Notes: generated by a model from the letters alone, not told the origin. A DNA stretch of 15,753 nt from an uncultured Plesiomonas sp. (GCA_947071955.1 CAMTGL010000019.1:1-15753); one strand, 5' to 3'. Positions 1-8,220 are shown, numbered from the stretch's first letter. Program-made: numbers and translations.

Positions 1-238
1 ATTAATGGCTGATTATTTTATGCGCGGGTTATTATGAGCGCGTGACTATGTTAGTGCATAACGCACAACACAGCAGGCAGGCATAACACGGTGATGTAGC
101 GATTTGAGTACAACTCTTATTACATATTATAGCGGGGGCATGCCAAATTTAAGAGTATTCCTCTTATTAGCCTTCGGTTATTTATGACATAATTGTTACT
201 AATACAGTATGAATTAAATTTAATGTGCTCAAACACTT
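1..238 (+). promoter_or_regulatory. Upstream region of the rfaH-like gene
   Basis: No gene is supported here; all three minus frames carry stops within the first 34 bases. A 9-bp direct repeat CTCTTATTA lies at 114-122 and 161-169, and TAAGAG (150-155) can pair with CTCTTA (161-166) as a small hairpin. The best promoter guesses are weak: TTGTTA (193-198) with TAAATT (215-220) at 16-bp spacing, or a CATAAT hexamer at 188-193 with TTATTA at 164-169. No Shine-Dalgarno-like purine run precedes the ATG at 239. The promoter position remains undecided. Confidence 0.3.
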
Positions 239-817
239 ATGAACGCTTGGTATCTTCTCTATTGTAAACGCGGGCAACAATCGCGGGCGGTGCAGCATTT
301 AGATATGCAGGCTATCCGCCATTTTTGTCCGGTACTGACGGTGAAAAAGTTGCGCCGCGGGCATTGGCGAGAAGAGCAGGAAGCACTGTTTCCCAACTAC
401 TTGTTTGTACACTTTGACCCTGATGTGTTCAGTGTCACCAAGGTGCATGCCACCCGTGGTGTGGCGCGCGTGGTGCGCTTTGGTGATGATCTGGCAAAAG
501 TGCCAGATGAGGTTATTCGTGGGCTTGAGCACTCATATGCCAGCTTTGATCTTGGTTTTCTGAATACCACCGCAGAGCCGGTTTCAGCCACAACGCCTGC
601 GCCGATGCAGAGTACTGAAAAGCTCAACGCGAATACACCACTTACCGATCAGAATAATCATTCAGAAAACAATGAGAAATCAGCAGATACTGCTGACGCT
701 GCATGGGTCGCGGGGTTATCCGCCATCTCTCTTGAGCCTGATGGCGAAAAACGCTCATTACTGCTGGTGAATCTGCTCAACACCCGTTATCTGCAAACCC
801 GTAAATCACGCCATTAG
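239..817 (+). CDS. rfaH: RfaH-like transcription antitermination factor (NusG paralog) with extended linker
   Basis: RfaH is an operon-specific NusG paralog that joins RNA polymerase paused at ops sites, suppresses pausing and Rho termination, and through its KOW domain can recruit the ribosome. Residues 1-105 form a clear NGN domain: the N-terminus MNAWYLLYCKRGQ, the FPNYLFVHFDP segment (51-61) and ATRGVARVVRFG (71-82) match E. coli RfaH closely. The C-terminal half keeps GLSAISLEPDGEKRSLLLVNLLN (159-181 approximately), the second half of the KOW domain. The protein is 192 aa against about 162 in E. coli. The extra length is a polar Asn/Thr/Ser/Pro/Glu-rich linker at about 108-155. The usual first KOW strand (GDxVxITxG) is not recognisable and the C-terminus is shortened. 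The start is the only in-frame one, since a TAA lies at 221-223, but it lacks a Shine-Dalgarno sequence. The gene converges on rep with a 5-bp gap. Function as RfaH is inferred from the NGN domain; the KOW function is uncertain. Confidence 0.9.
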   Translation: MNAWYLLYCKRGQQSRAVQHLDMQAIRHFCPVLTVKKLRRGHWREEQEALFPNYLFVHFDPDVFSVTKVHATRGVARVVRFGDDLAKVPDEVIRGLEHSYASFDLGFLNTTAEPVSATTPAPMQSTEKLNANTPLTDQNNHSENNEKSADTADAAWVAGLSAISLEPDGEKRSLLLVNLLNTRYLQTRKSRH

Positions 818-822
818 TATCA

Positions 823-2859
823 TTAACTGGGTTTGTTTTTAGCTTTTGCCAGCATATCGCGCAATCCGGCGACACCGGCGCGGCCGGTCTGCATACGCTG
901 CTCGGCACTGGCGGGGGCTTTACGTAGCTCCCAGTTCAGATCGTCTTGCGGCAGTTCAAGTAAAAAACGGCTTGGCTCGGGGCGAATAAGCTCACCATAC
1001 TGGCGGCGCTCTTTGCACAAACTAAAGGTCAGGGTTTTCTGCGCGCGGGTAATCCCCACGTAAGCCAGCCGACGCTCTTCATCCACATTATCCTCATCCA
1101 TGCTGCTTTGGTGCGGCAAAATGCCCTCTTCCATACCGATTAAAAATACATGTGGAAACTCCAGCCCTTTAGAGGCATGTAGTGTCATAAGTTGCACCTG
1201 ATCAGCATCGTCATCACTCTCACCGCGTTCGAGCATATCGCGCAGGGTCAGGCGTTGTACCACTTGTGGTAGAGTCATCGGCTCGTTATCGCTGTGCTGA
1301 TCGCCTTCGAGCATGGTGGTGATCCAGCCGAACAGGGTCGATACGTTACGCATCCGCATCTCGGCGGCCTTCGGGCTGGGCGAGGTTTCATTCAGCCACG
1401 CTTCGTAGTGAATACCGTGAATCAAATCGCGCAGGGCAGCAACCGGATCGCCACGCCCTGCCCGATCACCAATCTCTACGATCCAGCGGGTAAACTGCCG
1501 CAGAGCATCTAAACCACGCCCTTGCAGATGTTGCTCTAGCCCCAGATCAAAGCTGGCAGCGAACAGACTTTTGTTGCGGGTGTGTGCCCACGTGCCGAGT
1601 TTCTCAAGCGTAGCTGGGCCAATTTCACGGCGGGGAGTGTTAACCACGCGCAAAAAGGCGGTGTCATCATCCGGGTTGGTCAGCAGGCGCAGATACGCCA
1701 TGATGTCTTTGATTTCAGCGCGAGCAAAAAACGAGGTGCCGCCAGAGATTTTGTATGGGATGCGGTTTTGCATCAGTAACTTTTCCAGTGTCCGCGATTG
1801 GTGGTTACCACGGTATAGAATGGCATAATCACTGTACTGGGTTTTATTCAGGAAGCGGTGAGCAATAATCTCACCCACTACGCGTTCGGCTTCATGCTCT
1901 TCGTTGTTGGCCTGCAGTACGCGCAGCGGATCACCGTAGCCGAGCTCGGAAAATAGCCGCTTTTCAAATTCATGCGGGTTGTTGGCAATCAGAATGTTGG
2001 CCGATTTTAAGATCCGCTCGGATGATCGGTAGTTCTGCTCAAGTTTAATCACCTGCAGAGCCGGAAAATCCTGTTTCAGCAATGTTAGGTTTTGCGGGCG
2101 CGCGCCACGCCATGAGTAGATTGACTGGTCATCATCCCCCACCACCGTAAAACGGGCACGGCTTCCCACCAAGAGCTTTACCAGCTCGTACTGGCTGGTG
2201 TTGGTATCTTGATACTCATCCACCAACAGGTAGCGTACCCGCTGCTGCCAGCGTTCGCGCACGTCTGGGTTGTTGCGCAGCAGTAACGTCGGCAGCAAAA
2301 TCAGATCATCAAAATCGAGCACATTACAGGCGCGCAACTGTTTGTCGTACTGCTCGTAGCAGTAGGCAAATAAAAAGCCCTGTTCGCCTTGTGCGATCAC
2401 TTTGGCACGCTCGGGCAAAATCAGATCATTTTTCCAGCTTGATATTTGGTTTACCAGCTGGCTGAGCAGGTCTTTATCCCCCTGAAGTTGGGTCTCTGTT
2501 AGCTCTTTTAGCAGGGCCATTTGGTCTTGATCATCAAACAGTGAAAAACCGCTTTTGAGACCAATGGCTTTATGTTCACGTTTTAGAATTTCTAACCCGA
2601 GTGAGTGAAAGGTGGAAACCAGCAACCCTTTGGTCTCATGGCGGCCGAGTGTCTGGCTAACACGCTCTTTCATTTCACGCGCGGCTTTGTTAGTAAAGGT
2701 TACGGCAACAATGTGGCGGGCCTGATAACCACAAACGCGGATCAGGTGCGCAATTTTAGTGGTGATCACCCGTGTTTTACCCGAACCTGCACCGGCTAAA
2801 ACAAGGCAGGGGCCGCTGACACTCTCTACTGCTTCCTGCTGACGGGGGTTTAAACGCAT
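823..2859 (-). CDS. rep: ATP-dependent DNA helicase Rep
   Basis: Superfamily 1A 3'-5' DNA helicase that acts as an accessory motor at the replication fork, removing protein roadblocks and helping restart. The 678-aa product (E. coli Rep is about 673) begins MRLNPRQQEAVE. It carries Walker A AGAGSGKT (22-29), the motif Ia region TFTNKAAREM, Walker B VDEYQDT (213-219, with D214 and E215), motif III GDDDQSIYSWRGA (241-253), motif IV EQNYRSS, motif V LMTLHASKGLEF and motif VI YVGITRAQK. Similarity to E. coli Rep exceeds that to UvrD throughout, including SRARFTVVGDDDQ and FLLELPQDDL. I place the start at 2859, not at the in-frame ATG at 2907. The protein from 2859 matches the family N-terminus, and the sequence upstream reads CGGAGAAGTGGT-ATG, a good Shine-Dalgarno; the extra 16 residues have no family counterpart. 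No hairpin terminator separates it from the convergent rfaH. Confidence 0.97.
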   Translation of the reverse strand: MRLNPRQQEAVESVSGPCLVLAGAGSGKTRVITTKIAHLIRVCGYQARHIVAVTFTNKAAREMKERVSQTLGRHETKGLLVSTFHSLGLEILKREHKAIGLKSGFSLFDDQDQMALLKELTETQLQGDKDLLSQLVNQISSWKNDLILPERAKVIAQGEQGFLFAYCYEQYDKQLRACNVLDFDDLILLPTLLLRNNPDVRERWQQRVRYLLVDEYQDTNTSQYELVKLLVGSRARFTVVGDDDQSIYSWRGARPQNLTLLKQDFPALQVIKLEQNYRSSERILKSANILIANNPHEFEKRLFSELGYGDPLRVLQANNEEHEAERVVGEIIAHRFLNKTQYSDYAILYRGNHQSRTLEKLLMQNRIPYKISGGTSFFARAEIKDIMAYLRLLTNPDDDTAFLRVVNTPRREIGPATLEKLGTWAHTRNKSLFAASFDLGLEQHLQGRGLDALRQFTRWIVEIGDRAGRGDPVAALRDLIHGIHYEAWLNETSPSPKAAEMRMRNVSTLFGWITTMLEGDQHSDNEPMTLPQVVQRLTLRDMLERGESDDDADQVQLMTLHASKGLEFPHVFLIGMEEGILPHQSSMDEDNVDEERRLAYVGITRAQKTLTFSLCKERRQYGELIRPEPSRFLLELPQDDLNWELRKAPASAEQRMQTGRAGVAGLRDMLAKAKNKPS

Positions 2860-3028
2860 ACCACTTCTCCGAAAATTTACTGCCAAATACCGCGCTGATT
2901 TTAGCACTTCATCGTTAAAAACGGGCTAAAAAGCGGTGTGGTGATGCTGTTGGCTTATTATCCCATAAACAGTGCGTAACATTCGTGCCGCGCGATAGTG
3001 TGATTTTATGCGGTAAGATTGGGTTTTG

Positions 3029-3057
3029 TTTGCACAAATGCAAATAACGCTTACAAT
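3029..3057 (+). promoter_or_regulatory. Promoter of the tetR-type regulator
   Basis: A -35 box TTGCAC (3030-3035) and a -10 box TACAAT (3052-3057) are separated by 16 bp, predicting transcription start near 3064. The -35 box lies inside an inverted repeat TTTGCA-CAAA-TGCAAA (3029-3044), which could be a second protein site or chance. The promoter points into the regulator gene and probably drives the whole efflux block. Confidence 0.6.
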
Positions 3058-3064
3058 AATGTGA

Positions 3065-3078
3065 AATGAACGTTCATT
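3065..3078 (+). promoter_or_regulatory. Perfect palindromic operator candidate (AATGAACGTTCATT)
   Basis: A perfect 14-bp palindrome begins 7 bases after the -10 box and so covers the expected transcription start. Such a site, just in front of a tetR-type gene and overlapping its promoter, is the usual arrangement for autorepression in the TetR family. No second copy of this palindrome is found between the regulator and the pump genes. Binding by the adjacent regulator is inferred. Confidence 0.65.
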
Positions 3079-3165
3079 CAGTATCGGTGCTATTTTACCC
3101 GAATCGGGCACCCACCACTGTATTGCGTGATGATAAATAACCCTTCAGGAATCGCTGAATTTACC

Positions 3166-3744
3166 ATGCTCGATACCCGAGAACAGATCCTTGCGGCAAC
3201 TGAAATTGTCTTGGCCACCCACGGTTTTCAGGGGCTTTCTATGCAGAAAGTGGCTCAGCAGGCGGGTATTGCAGCCGGTACTATTTATTGCCATTTTAAA
3301 GATAAACACGACCTGCTGATTCAACTGGCAGCCGCAATTCGTACCCGTATTGCTAACCAGATCTGTGCCGGTGTGGCAACAGAGGGGCCTTTGTATGGCC
3401 GTTATCGCCAGTTGTGGTTGAATTTATGGCAATTTTGTTGTCAAAACCCCAACCAAATCAATAACCAATATCAGTACGATAATGTGCCCGGTTTTAGCCG
3501 GCCGTTATGGTCTGAACAGCGTGAGCGCTATGCGGTTTGGTTTAAAGTGCTGGAAGAGGGGGTGGCGAGCGGTGAGTTAATTGATTTACCGCAACAGGTG
3601 TTATCTACGTTAAGTTTAGAAACTGCGCAGGGGCTTTTTCGGCGCATGAGTATTCACGGTGATACCACCACGTTCAGCCCGCAAATAATAGAACACACTA
3701 TTGAAGCCAGTTGGCGCGCTATTTTACGGCCCGATAAGGGATAA
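3166..3744 (+). CDS. TetR/AcrR-family transcriptional repressor of the efflux operon
   Basis: A one-component repressor expected to leave DNA on binding a small hydrophobic ligand. Numbered from the chosen start, residues 1-50 form the TetR DNA-binding domain: TREQILAATEIVLATHG (helix 1), then the helix-turn-helix LSMQKVAQQAGIAAGTIYCHF (24-44) and the KDKHDLL start of helix 4. Residues 55-192 are the variable all-helical ligand and dimer domain, rich in aromatic residues (YRQLWLNLWQFCC). The start is uncertain. ATG 3166 gives a compact N-terminus beginning just before helix 1, with AGGA at 3147-3150 rather far upstream. GTG 3127 and ATG 3130 would add 12-13 residues but have no ribosome site. 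It lies 158 bp upstream of the membrane fusion protein on the same strand, so it very likely controls that pair. The ligand is unknown. Confidence 0.9.
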   Translation: MLDTREQILAATEIVLATHGFQGLSMQKVAQQAGIAAGTIYCHFKDKHDLLIQLAAAIRTRIANQICAGVATEGPLYGRYRQLWLNLWQFCCQNPNQINNQYQYDNVPGFSRPLWSEQRERYAVWFKVLEEGVASGELIDLPQQVLSTLSLETAQGLFRRMSIHGDTTTFSPQIIEHTIEASWRAILRPDKG

Positions 3745-3902
3745 TAAAGAGATTATACGCGGGATGAGTGCACTTCATTGCATAAGCCCGATAAGTCAGT
3801 ATTCGCACCATAAATCTGTGAAGCCAGCCCCGTAAGGGATAAACACACGGAACGCGAACATATTAACAGAGCGATATTTTTAATACGGAGCATCAGATCA
3901 AG
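3745..3902 (+). promoter_or_regulatory. Gap between regulator and pump genes with short repeats
   Basis: This 158-bp region contains an 8-bp palindrome AGTGCACT (3767-3774) with flanking ATG/CAT offset by one base. It also contains members of a short repeat: CCCGATAAGGGATAA (3730-3744, overlapping the end of the regulator gene), CCCGATAAG (3787-3795) and CCCGTAAGGGATAA (3829-3842). A weak promoter could be read at TTGCAT (3778-3783) but lacks a convincing -10. GGAG at 3887-3890 is the likely ribosome site for the next gene, 12 bases before its ATG. Confidence 0.35.
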
Positions 3903-5009
3903 ATGAAAAAATGGGTCGCAGGGATGTTATTGCTGGTGGTTGTCCTTCTTGGCAGCGTCATCGGGTTTAACATGTTCAAACAGCATATGATCGCCAACGC
4001 ACTGGCGAACCGCCCCGAGCCGGATTATCCGGTAACGGAAATGACGATTAAGTCTACCAACTGGATCCCAACGATTGAAGCGATCGGTTTTATCGAACCA
4101 AATCAGGGTGTGTTTGTATCAACGCAAACTCCCGGCATCGTAAAACAGATCAATTTTAACTCTGGCGATCAGGTTACTGCGGGAACCGTGCTGGTGCAGC
4201 TTGATGATCAGGTTGAGCGTGCTAACTTGCAGGCAGCACAGGCAAAATTACCGTCTGTAAAAGCCACGTATCAGCGCTATTTAGAGCTGTCAAAAACCAA
4301 GTTTGTCTCTAAATCAAACTTAGATGAAGCGCAGGCTAACTACGCTTCTCTGCTGGCCCAAATTGAGAGCCTGAAGGCGACTATCGATCACTACAAAATC
4401 CGCGCGCCATTTAGCGGTATTGTCGGTATTCGTAATATCAACTTAGGCCAATACCTGCAGCCGGGTACCAATATTGTGCGTTTAGAAGAGGTGTCAGTGA
4501 TGAAGCTGCGCTTCACTATCCCACAAACTGAAATCTCGCGCGTACACACCGGTCAGCCAATCGACATTTATGTTGATGCTTACCCGCAAGTGCCGTTCAA
4601 AGGGCAGGTAACAGCCATTGAACCTGCGGTTACTGCACAAAGCGGTTTGATTGAGATTCAGGCTGATATTCCAAACAACGATGGCCGCCTGCGTTCCGGT
4701 ATGTTTGCACAGGCGAAGATTATTCTGCCTACGCTTACCGATCAGATTGTGATCCCGCAAACGGCAATCACGTTTACGCTGTACGGTGAAACTGCGTATG
4801 TCCTGCAAGAGAAAGAGGGTGTACTGCGTGCTGAACAAATCACGGTGAAAGCCGGTGATCGTAAAGGCGATAGCGTACACGTGCTTGAGGGCTTAAAAGC
4901 AGGCGATCGTTTGGTTACTACAGGTCAGGTTCGTCTGAGTAATGGCAGCAAAGTGCACGTCGTGAACGACGATCCACTGGTTACGCCTGCACAGCCACCG
5001 ATGCTATAA
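3903..5009 (+). CDS. RND efflux periplasmic adaptor (membrane fusion protein, HlyD/AcrA superfamily)
   Basis: The periplasmic adaptor bridges the inner-membrane RND pump and an outer-membrane channel. Residues 5-22 form a hydrophobic N-terminal anchor without a lipobox cysteine, so the protein is probably membrane-anchored by an uncleaved helix, unlike lipidated AcrA. The first half of the lipoyl-like domain is at about 70-101 (STQTPGIVKQINFNSGDQV). A short alpha-helical hairpin follows at 104-163, then the second lipoyl half IRAPFSGIVGIRNINLGQYL at 167-186. The beta-barrel and membrane-proximal domains fill 195-355, with a proline-rich tail (TPAQPPML). The 368-aa length is normal for the MexH/VexG-like group. 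The gene ends 12 bp before the RND gene, so the two are co-translated from one message. No third gene for an outer-membrane factor follows. Confidence 0.95.
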   Translation: MKKWVAGMLLLVVVLLGSVIGFNMFKQHMIANALANRPEPDYPVTEMTIKSTNWIPTIEAIGFIEPNQGVFVSTQTPGIVKQINFNSGDQVTAGTVLVQLDDQVERANLQAAQAKLPSVKATYQRYLELSKTKFVSKSNLDEAQANYASLLAQIESLKATIDHYKIRAPFSGIVGIRNINLGQYLQPGTNIVRLEEVSVMKLRFTIPQTEISRVHTGQPIDIYVDAYPQVPFKGQVTAIEPAVTAQSGLIEIQADIPNNDGRLRSGMFAQAKIILPTLTDQIVIPQTAITFTLYGETAYVLQEKEGVLRAEQITVKAGDRKGDSVHVLEGLKAGDRLVTTGQVRLSNGSKVHVVNDDPLVTPAQPPML

Positions 5010-5024
5010 GACCGGAGTGTAATG

Positions 5025-8000
5025 ATGCGCTTTACCGATATATTTATACGGCGGCCGGTACTTGCGATTTCGATCAGTTTTCTGATCGCATTGCTCGGCC
5101 TGCAAGCTTTGTTAAAAATGCAGGTACGTCAGTATCCTGATATGACCAACACCGTGATCACGGTCAGCACCAGTTACTACGGTGCCAGTGCTGACCTGAT
5201 TCAGGGCTTTATCACCACCCCACTTGAGCAGGCCATTGCACAGGCGGATAACATTGACTTTATGACCTCAAGCAGCCTGATGGGTTCTTCTACCATTACG
5301 GTCTACATGAAGCTCAATACAGACCCGAATGCTGCAATGTCAGACCTTCTGGCAAAGGTAAACTCGGTGCGTTCTCAGATCCCGCAAGAGGCGCAAGACC
5401 CGACGATTACCAGTTCAACCGGTTCAAGTACCGGTATTCTCTACTTAGGCTTTACCAGCCAAGAGTTGAACTCTAGCCAGATTGCTGACTATCTTGATCG
5501 GGTAGTAAAACCGATGCTGTTTACCGTTGACGGGGTCGCGAAAGTTGACCTGTACGGCGGGGAGAAATACGCAATGCGCGTATGGCCTGATCCGGCCAAA
5601 ATGGCGGCATTTGGGATTACCTCAACCGATTTAGTACAGGTGATGACCGCCAACAACTACCAGTCAGCGACCGGTCAGGTAAACGGCGATTTCGTGTTCT
5701 ATAACGGTAATGCCGATACCCAGGTTAACGATGTCTCTGACATGGAAAAACTGGTGATCAGCACCAACAAAAGTGGTCAGGTAGTCCGTTTAGGTGATAT
5801 TGCGAAAGTCTCTATGGCGAAAAGCCATGACTTGTATCGCGCATCAGCCAATGGCCGTGAAGCGGTGGTTGCAGCAATTAACGGTGCACCATCAGCCAAC
5901 CCGATCACTGTTGCGGCGAACGTGCTAAAACTGTTACCGGACCTGACCCGTAACATGCCAAGTACGATTCAGATGAACGTACTGTATGACTCGACGATTG
6001 CAATCAATGACTCTATTGATGAAGTGGTGAAAACCATTGTCGAGGCGGGTGTGATTGTACTGGTGGTGATCACGCTGTTCCTCGGCTCTTTCCGTGCGGT
6101 ACTGATCCCCGTTGTCACCATCCCGCTGTCACTGATTGGTGTGGCGATGATGATGCAGTTCTTCGGGTTTACCTTAAACCTGATGACGCTGCTGGCGATG
6201 GTGCTGGCAATCGGTCTGGTGGTCGATGATGCGATCGTCGTTCTCGAAAACGTCGATCGGCACATCAAAGAGGGTGAGTCTCCGTTCCGTGCGGCGATTA
6301 TTGGTACGCGTGAAATCGCCGTTCCAGTTATCGCTATGACCCTAACACTCGGCGCGGTATACGCCCCGATTGCTCTGATGGGCGGCCTGACCGGTTCACT
6401 GTTTAAAGAGTTTGCACTGACACTGGCTGGTGCGGTACTGGTTTCCGGTATTATCGCACTGACGCTGTCGCCGATGATGTGTGCGCATATCCTCAAAGCA
6501 CATGACAAACCGAGCAAGTTCGAGCTGACCGTACACACGGCACTGGATAATCTGACCGAACGTTACGACCGCATTATGCACGCCATTATGCAGCACCGTG
6601 CGGTTGTGATTGCCTTTGCGGTACTGGTATTTATGTCACTGCCTCTGCTGTTTAAATTCATTCCAAGCGAACTTGCGCCGAATGAAGATAACGGCGTCGT
6701 GGTTCTGATGGGTACAGCACCGTCAAATGCTAACTTGGATTACATCCAGCAGAGCATGGCACCGGTCAACAAAATCCTGTCTGACCAGCCGGAAGTGCAG
6801 TTCTCGCAGATTTTCTCGGGTATTCCTACTGCAAATCAGGCCTTCGGTCTGGCCACATTAAAACCGTGGAGTCAGCGTACCGCTTCTCAGCAGGAAGTGG
6901 CCAACCGCGTGACCGGTCTGGTGAAAGACTTGCCAGCAATGTCAGTCACCGCATTCCAGATGCCATCCCTGCCGGGTGCGTCGAGCGGCCTGCCATTCCA
7001 GTTTGTTATCACCACACCGAACAGCTTCGAAAGCCTGTTCCAGATTGCGACCGATATGTTGAGCCAGATCCAGAGTAACGGTATGTTCGTTTACTCATCA
7101 ATGGATCTGAACTTTAACTCAGCTACCGTCAATATCCAGATTGATAAAGACAAAGCCGGTGCATACGGTGTCACGATGCAGAGCATCGGTAATACGCTGT
7201 CAACCATGCTGGCCGATGGCTATGTTAACCGAATTGACCTGTATGGCCGTTCATATGAAGTGATCCCACAGCTTGAGCGTAAGTATCGTCTGAACCCTGA
7301 TCTGCTGAACCAGCTGTACGTACGTGCTGCTGACGGTAAATCAGTGCCGCTGAGCAACTTCGTGAAGATGACCGTTCAGTCAGCGCCGCCATCACTGTCG
7401 CACTTCAACCAGATGAACTCAGCAACCCTGAGTGCGGTTCTGGCACCGGGTGTAGCAATGGGTGATGCGGTTAACTGGATTGAAGGCCAAGCGACCGAGA
7501 AGCTACCACAAGGTTATAGCTATAACTTTACCGGTGAATCCCGCCAGTTTGTTAGCGAAGGTAACGCTCTGCTGGGGACTTTCGGTTTAGCACTGGCCGT
7601 CATCTTCCTGGTGCTGTCGATTCAGTTTGAATCACTGCGCGACCCACTGGTAATCATGGTTTCCGTACCACTGGCGATTTGTGGTGCGCTGATCGGGCTG
7701 GCATGGGGCTTTGCCACCATGAACATCTACTCACAGGTGGGCTTGATTACGCTGGTCGGTTTGATAACCAAACACGGTATTTTGATCTGTGAAGTGGCCA
7801 AAGAAGAGCAGCTGATGCACGGCCGTAACCGTATGGATGCCGTCATGGCCGCCGCTAAAGTGCGTTTACGCCCGATTCTGATGACTACCGCCGCGATGAT
7901 TGCCGGTCTGATCCCACTGCTGTATGCCTCAGGGCCAGGTGCAGCAGCACGTTTCAGCATGGCGATTGTTATCGTAGCCGGTCTGGCCATCGGTACACTG

Positions 8001-8159
8001 TTTACCCTGTTTGTACTGCCGGTTATCTACACTTTCCTTGCCAGCCAGCACAAACCGCTGCCGGTATTTGTGGAAGATAAAGATCTGGAAAAGTTACAAC
8101 GGGTTGATGAAGCCCGTGCTGCTATCCAGCAAAACCGTGAAAGCCGTGATCCACAGTAA
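5025..8159 (+). CDS. RND multidrug efflux transporter (HAE1 family, MexI/VexH-like)
   Basis: A proton-driven trimeric inner-membrane pump that exports drugs, dyes, bile-type detergents or metabolites via the adaptor. It begins MRFTDIFIRRPVLAISISF (TM1) and keeps the family tandem repeat of two six-helix halves, each with a large periplasmic loop. The TM4 proton-relay pair sits in GLVVDDAIVVLENVDR (both aspartates near residues 401-402). The TM10 lysine sits in GLITKHGILICEVAKE (near 916), equivalent to AcrB K940. FKEFALTLAGAVLVSGIIALTLSPMMC closes the first half. Its 1044 residues are normal. Of two adjacent ATGs (5022, 5025), the second is preferred because GGAG at 5014-5017 is 7 bases away rather than 4. 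It is the last gene of the efflux operon, with a terminator at 8221. The VexH/MexI resemblance is by family recognition; substrates cannot be read from sequence. Confidence 0.96.
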   Translation: MRFTDIFIRRPVLAISISFLIALLGLQALLKMQVRQYPDMTNTVITVSTSYYGASADLIQGFITTPLEQAIAQADNIDFMTSSSLMGSSTITVYMKLNTDPNAAMSDLLAKVNSVRSQIPQEAQDPTITSSTGSSTGILYLGFTSQELNSSQIADYLDRVVKPMLFTVDGVAKVDLYGGEKYAMRVWPDPAKMAAFGITSTDLVQVMTANNYQSATGQVNGDFVFYNGNADTQVNDVSDMEKLVISTNKSGQVVRLGDIAKVSMAKSHDLYRASANGREAVVAAINGAPSANPITVAANVLKLLPDLTRNMPSTIQMNVLYDSTIAINDSIDEVVKTIVEAGVIVLVVITLFLGSFRAVLIPVVTIPLSLIGVAMMMQFFGFTLNLMTLLAMVLAIGLVVDDAIVVLENVDRHIKEGESPFRAAIIGTREIAVPVIAMTLTLGAVYAPIALMGGLTGSLFKEFALTLAGAVLVSGIIALTLSPMMCAHILKAHDKPSKFELTVHTALDNLTERYDRIMHAIMQHRAVVIAFAVLVFMSLPLLFKFIPSELAPNEDNGVVVLMGTAPSNANLDYIQQSMAPVNKILSDQPEVQFSQIFSGIPTANQAFGLATLKPWSQRTASQQEVANRVTGLVKDLPAMSVTAFQMPSLPGASSGLPFQFVITTPNSFESLFQIATDMLSQIQSNGMFVYSSMDLNFNSATVNIQIDKDKAGAYGVTMQSIGNTLSTMLADGYVNRIDLYGRSYEVIPQLERKYRLNPDLLNQLYVRAADGKSVPLSNFVKMTVQSAPPSLSHFNQMNSATLSAVLAPGVAMGDAVNWIEGQATEKLPQGYSYNFTGESRQFVSEGNALLGTFGLALAVIFLVLSIQFESLRDPLVIMVSVPLAICGALIGLAWGFATMNIYSQVGLITLVGLITKHGILICEVAKEEQLMHGRNRMDAVMAAAKVRLRPILMTTAAMIAGLIPLLYASGPGAAARFSMAIVIVAGLAIGTLFTLFVLPVIYTFLASQHKPLPVFVEDKDLEKLQRVDEARAAIQQNRESRDPQ

Positions 8160-8220
8160 ACATGATTAACACAGAGTAAAAGTCAGGGTTAACCTTCTGT
8201 AACTGTGTTATTGCTCACAC

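Noticed and set aside
224..237. CRP site before rfaH (TGTGCTCAAACACT)
   Set aside because: The half-site spacing is two bases short of the CRP consensus and the right half is imperfect.
2860..2907. 16-residue N-terminal extension of Rep from ATG 2907
   Set aside because: No family counterpart, whereas ATG 2859 has a clear Shine-Dalgarno and gives the conserved MRLNP start.
2926..3111. 61-aa minus-strand ORF in the rep-tetR intergenic region
   Set aside because: Low-complexity, no family resemblance, and it overlaps the regulator's promoter and operator; it looks like chance.
5969..6538. 189-aa minus-strand ORF inside the RND transporter gene
   Set aside because: Ser/Thr/Ile-rich composition typical of an antisense shadow of membrane-helix codons; the plus-strand gene is fully conserved here.
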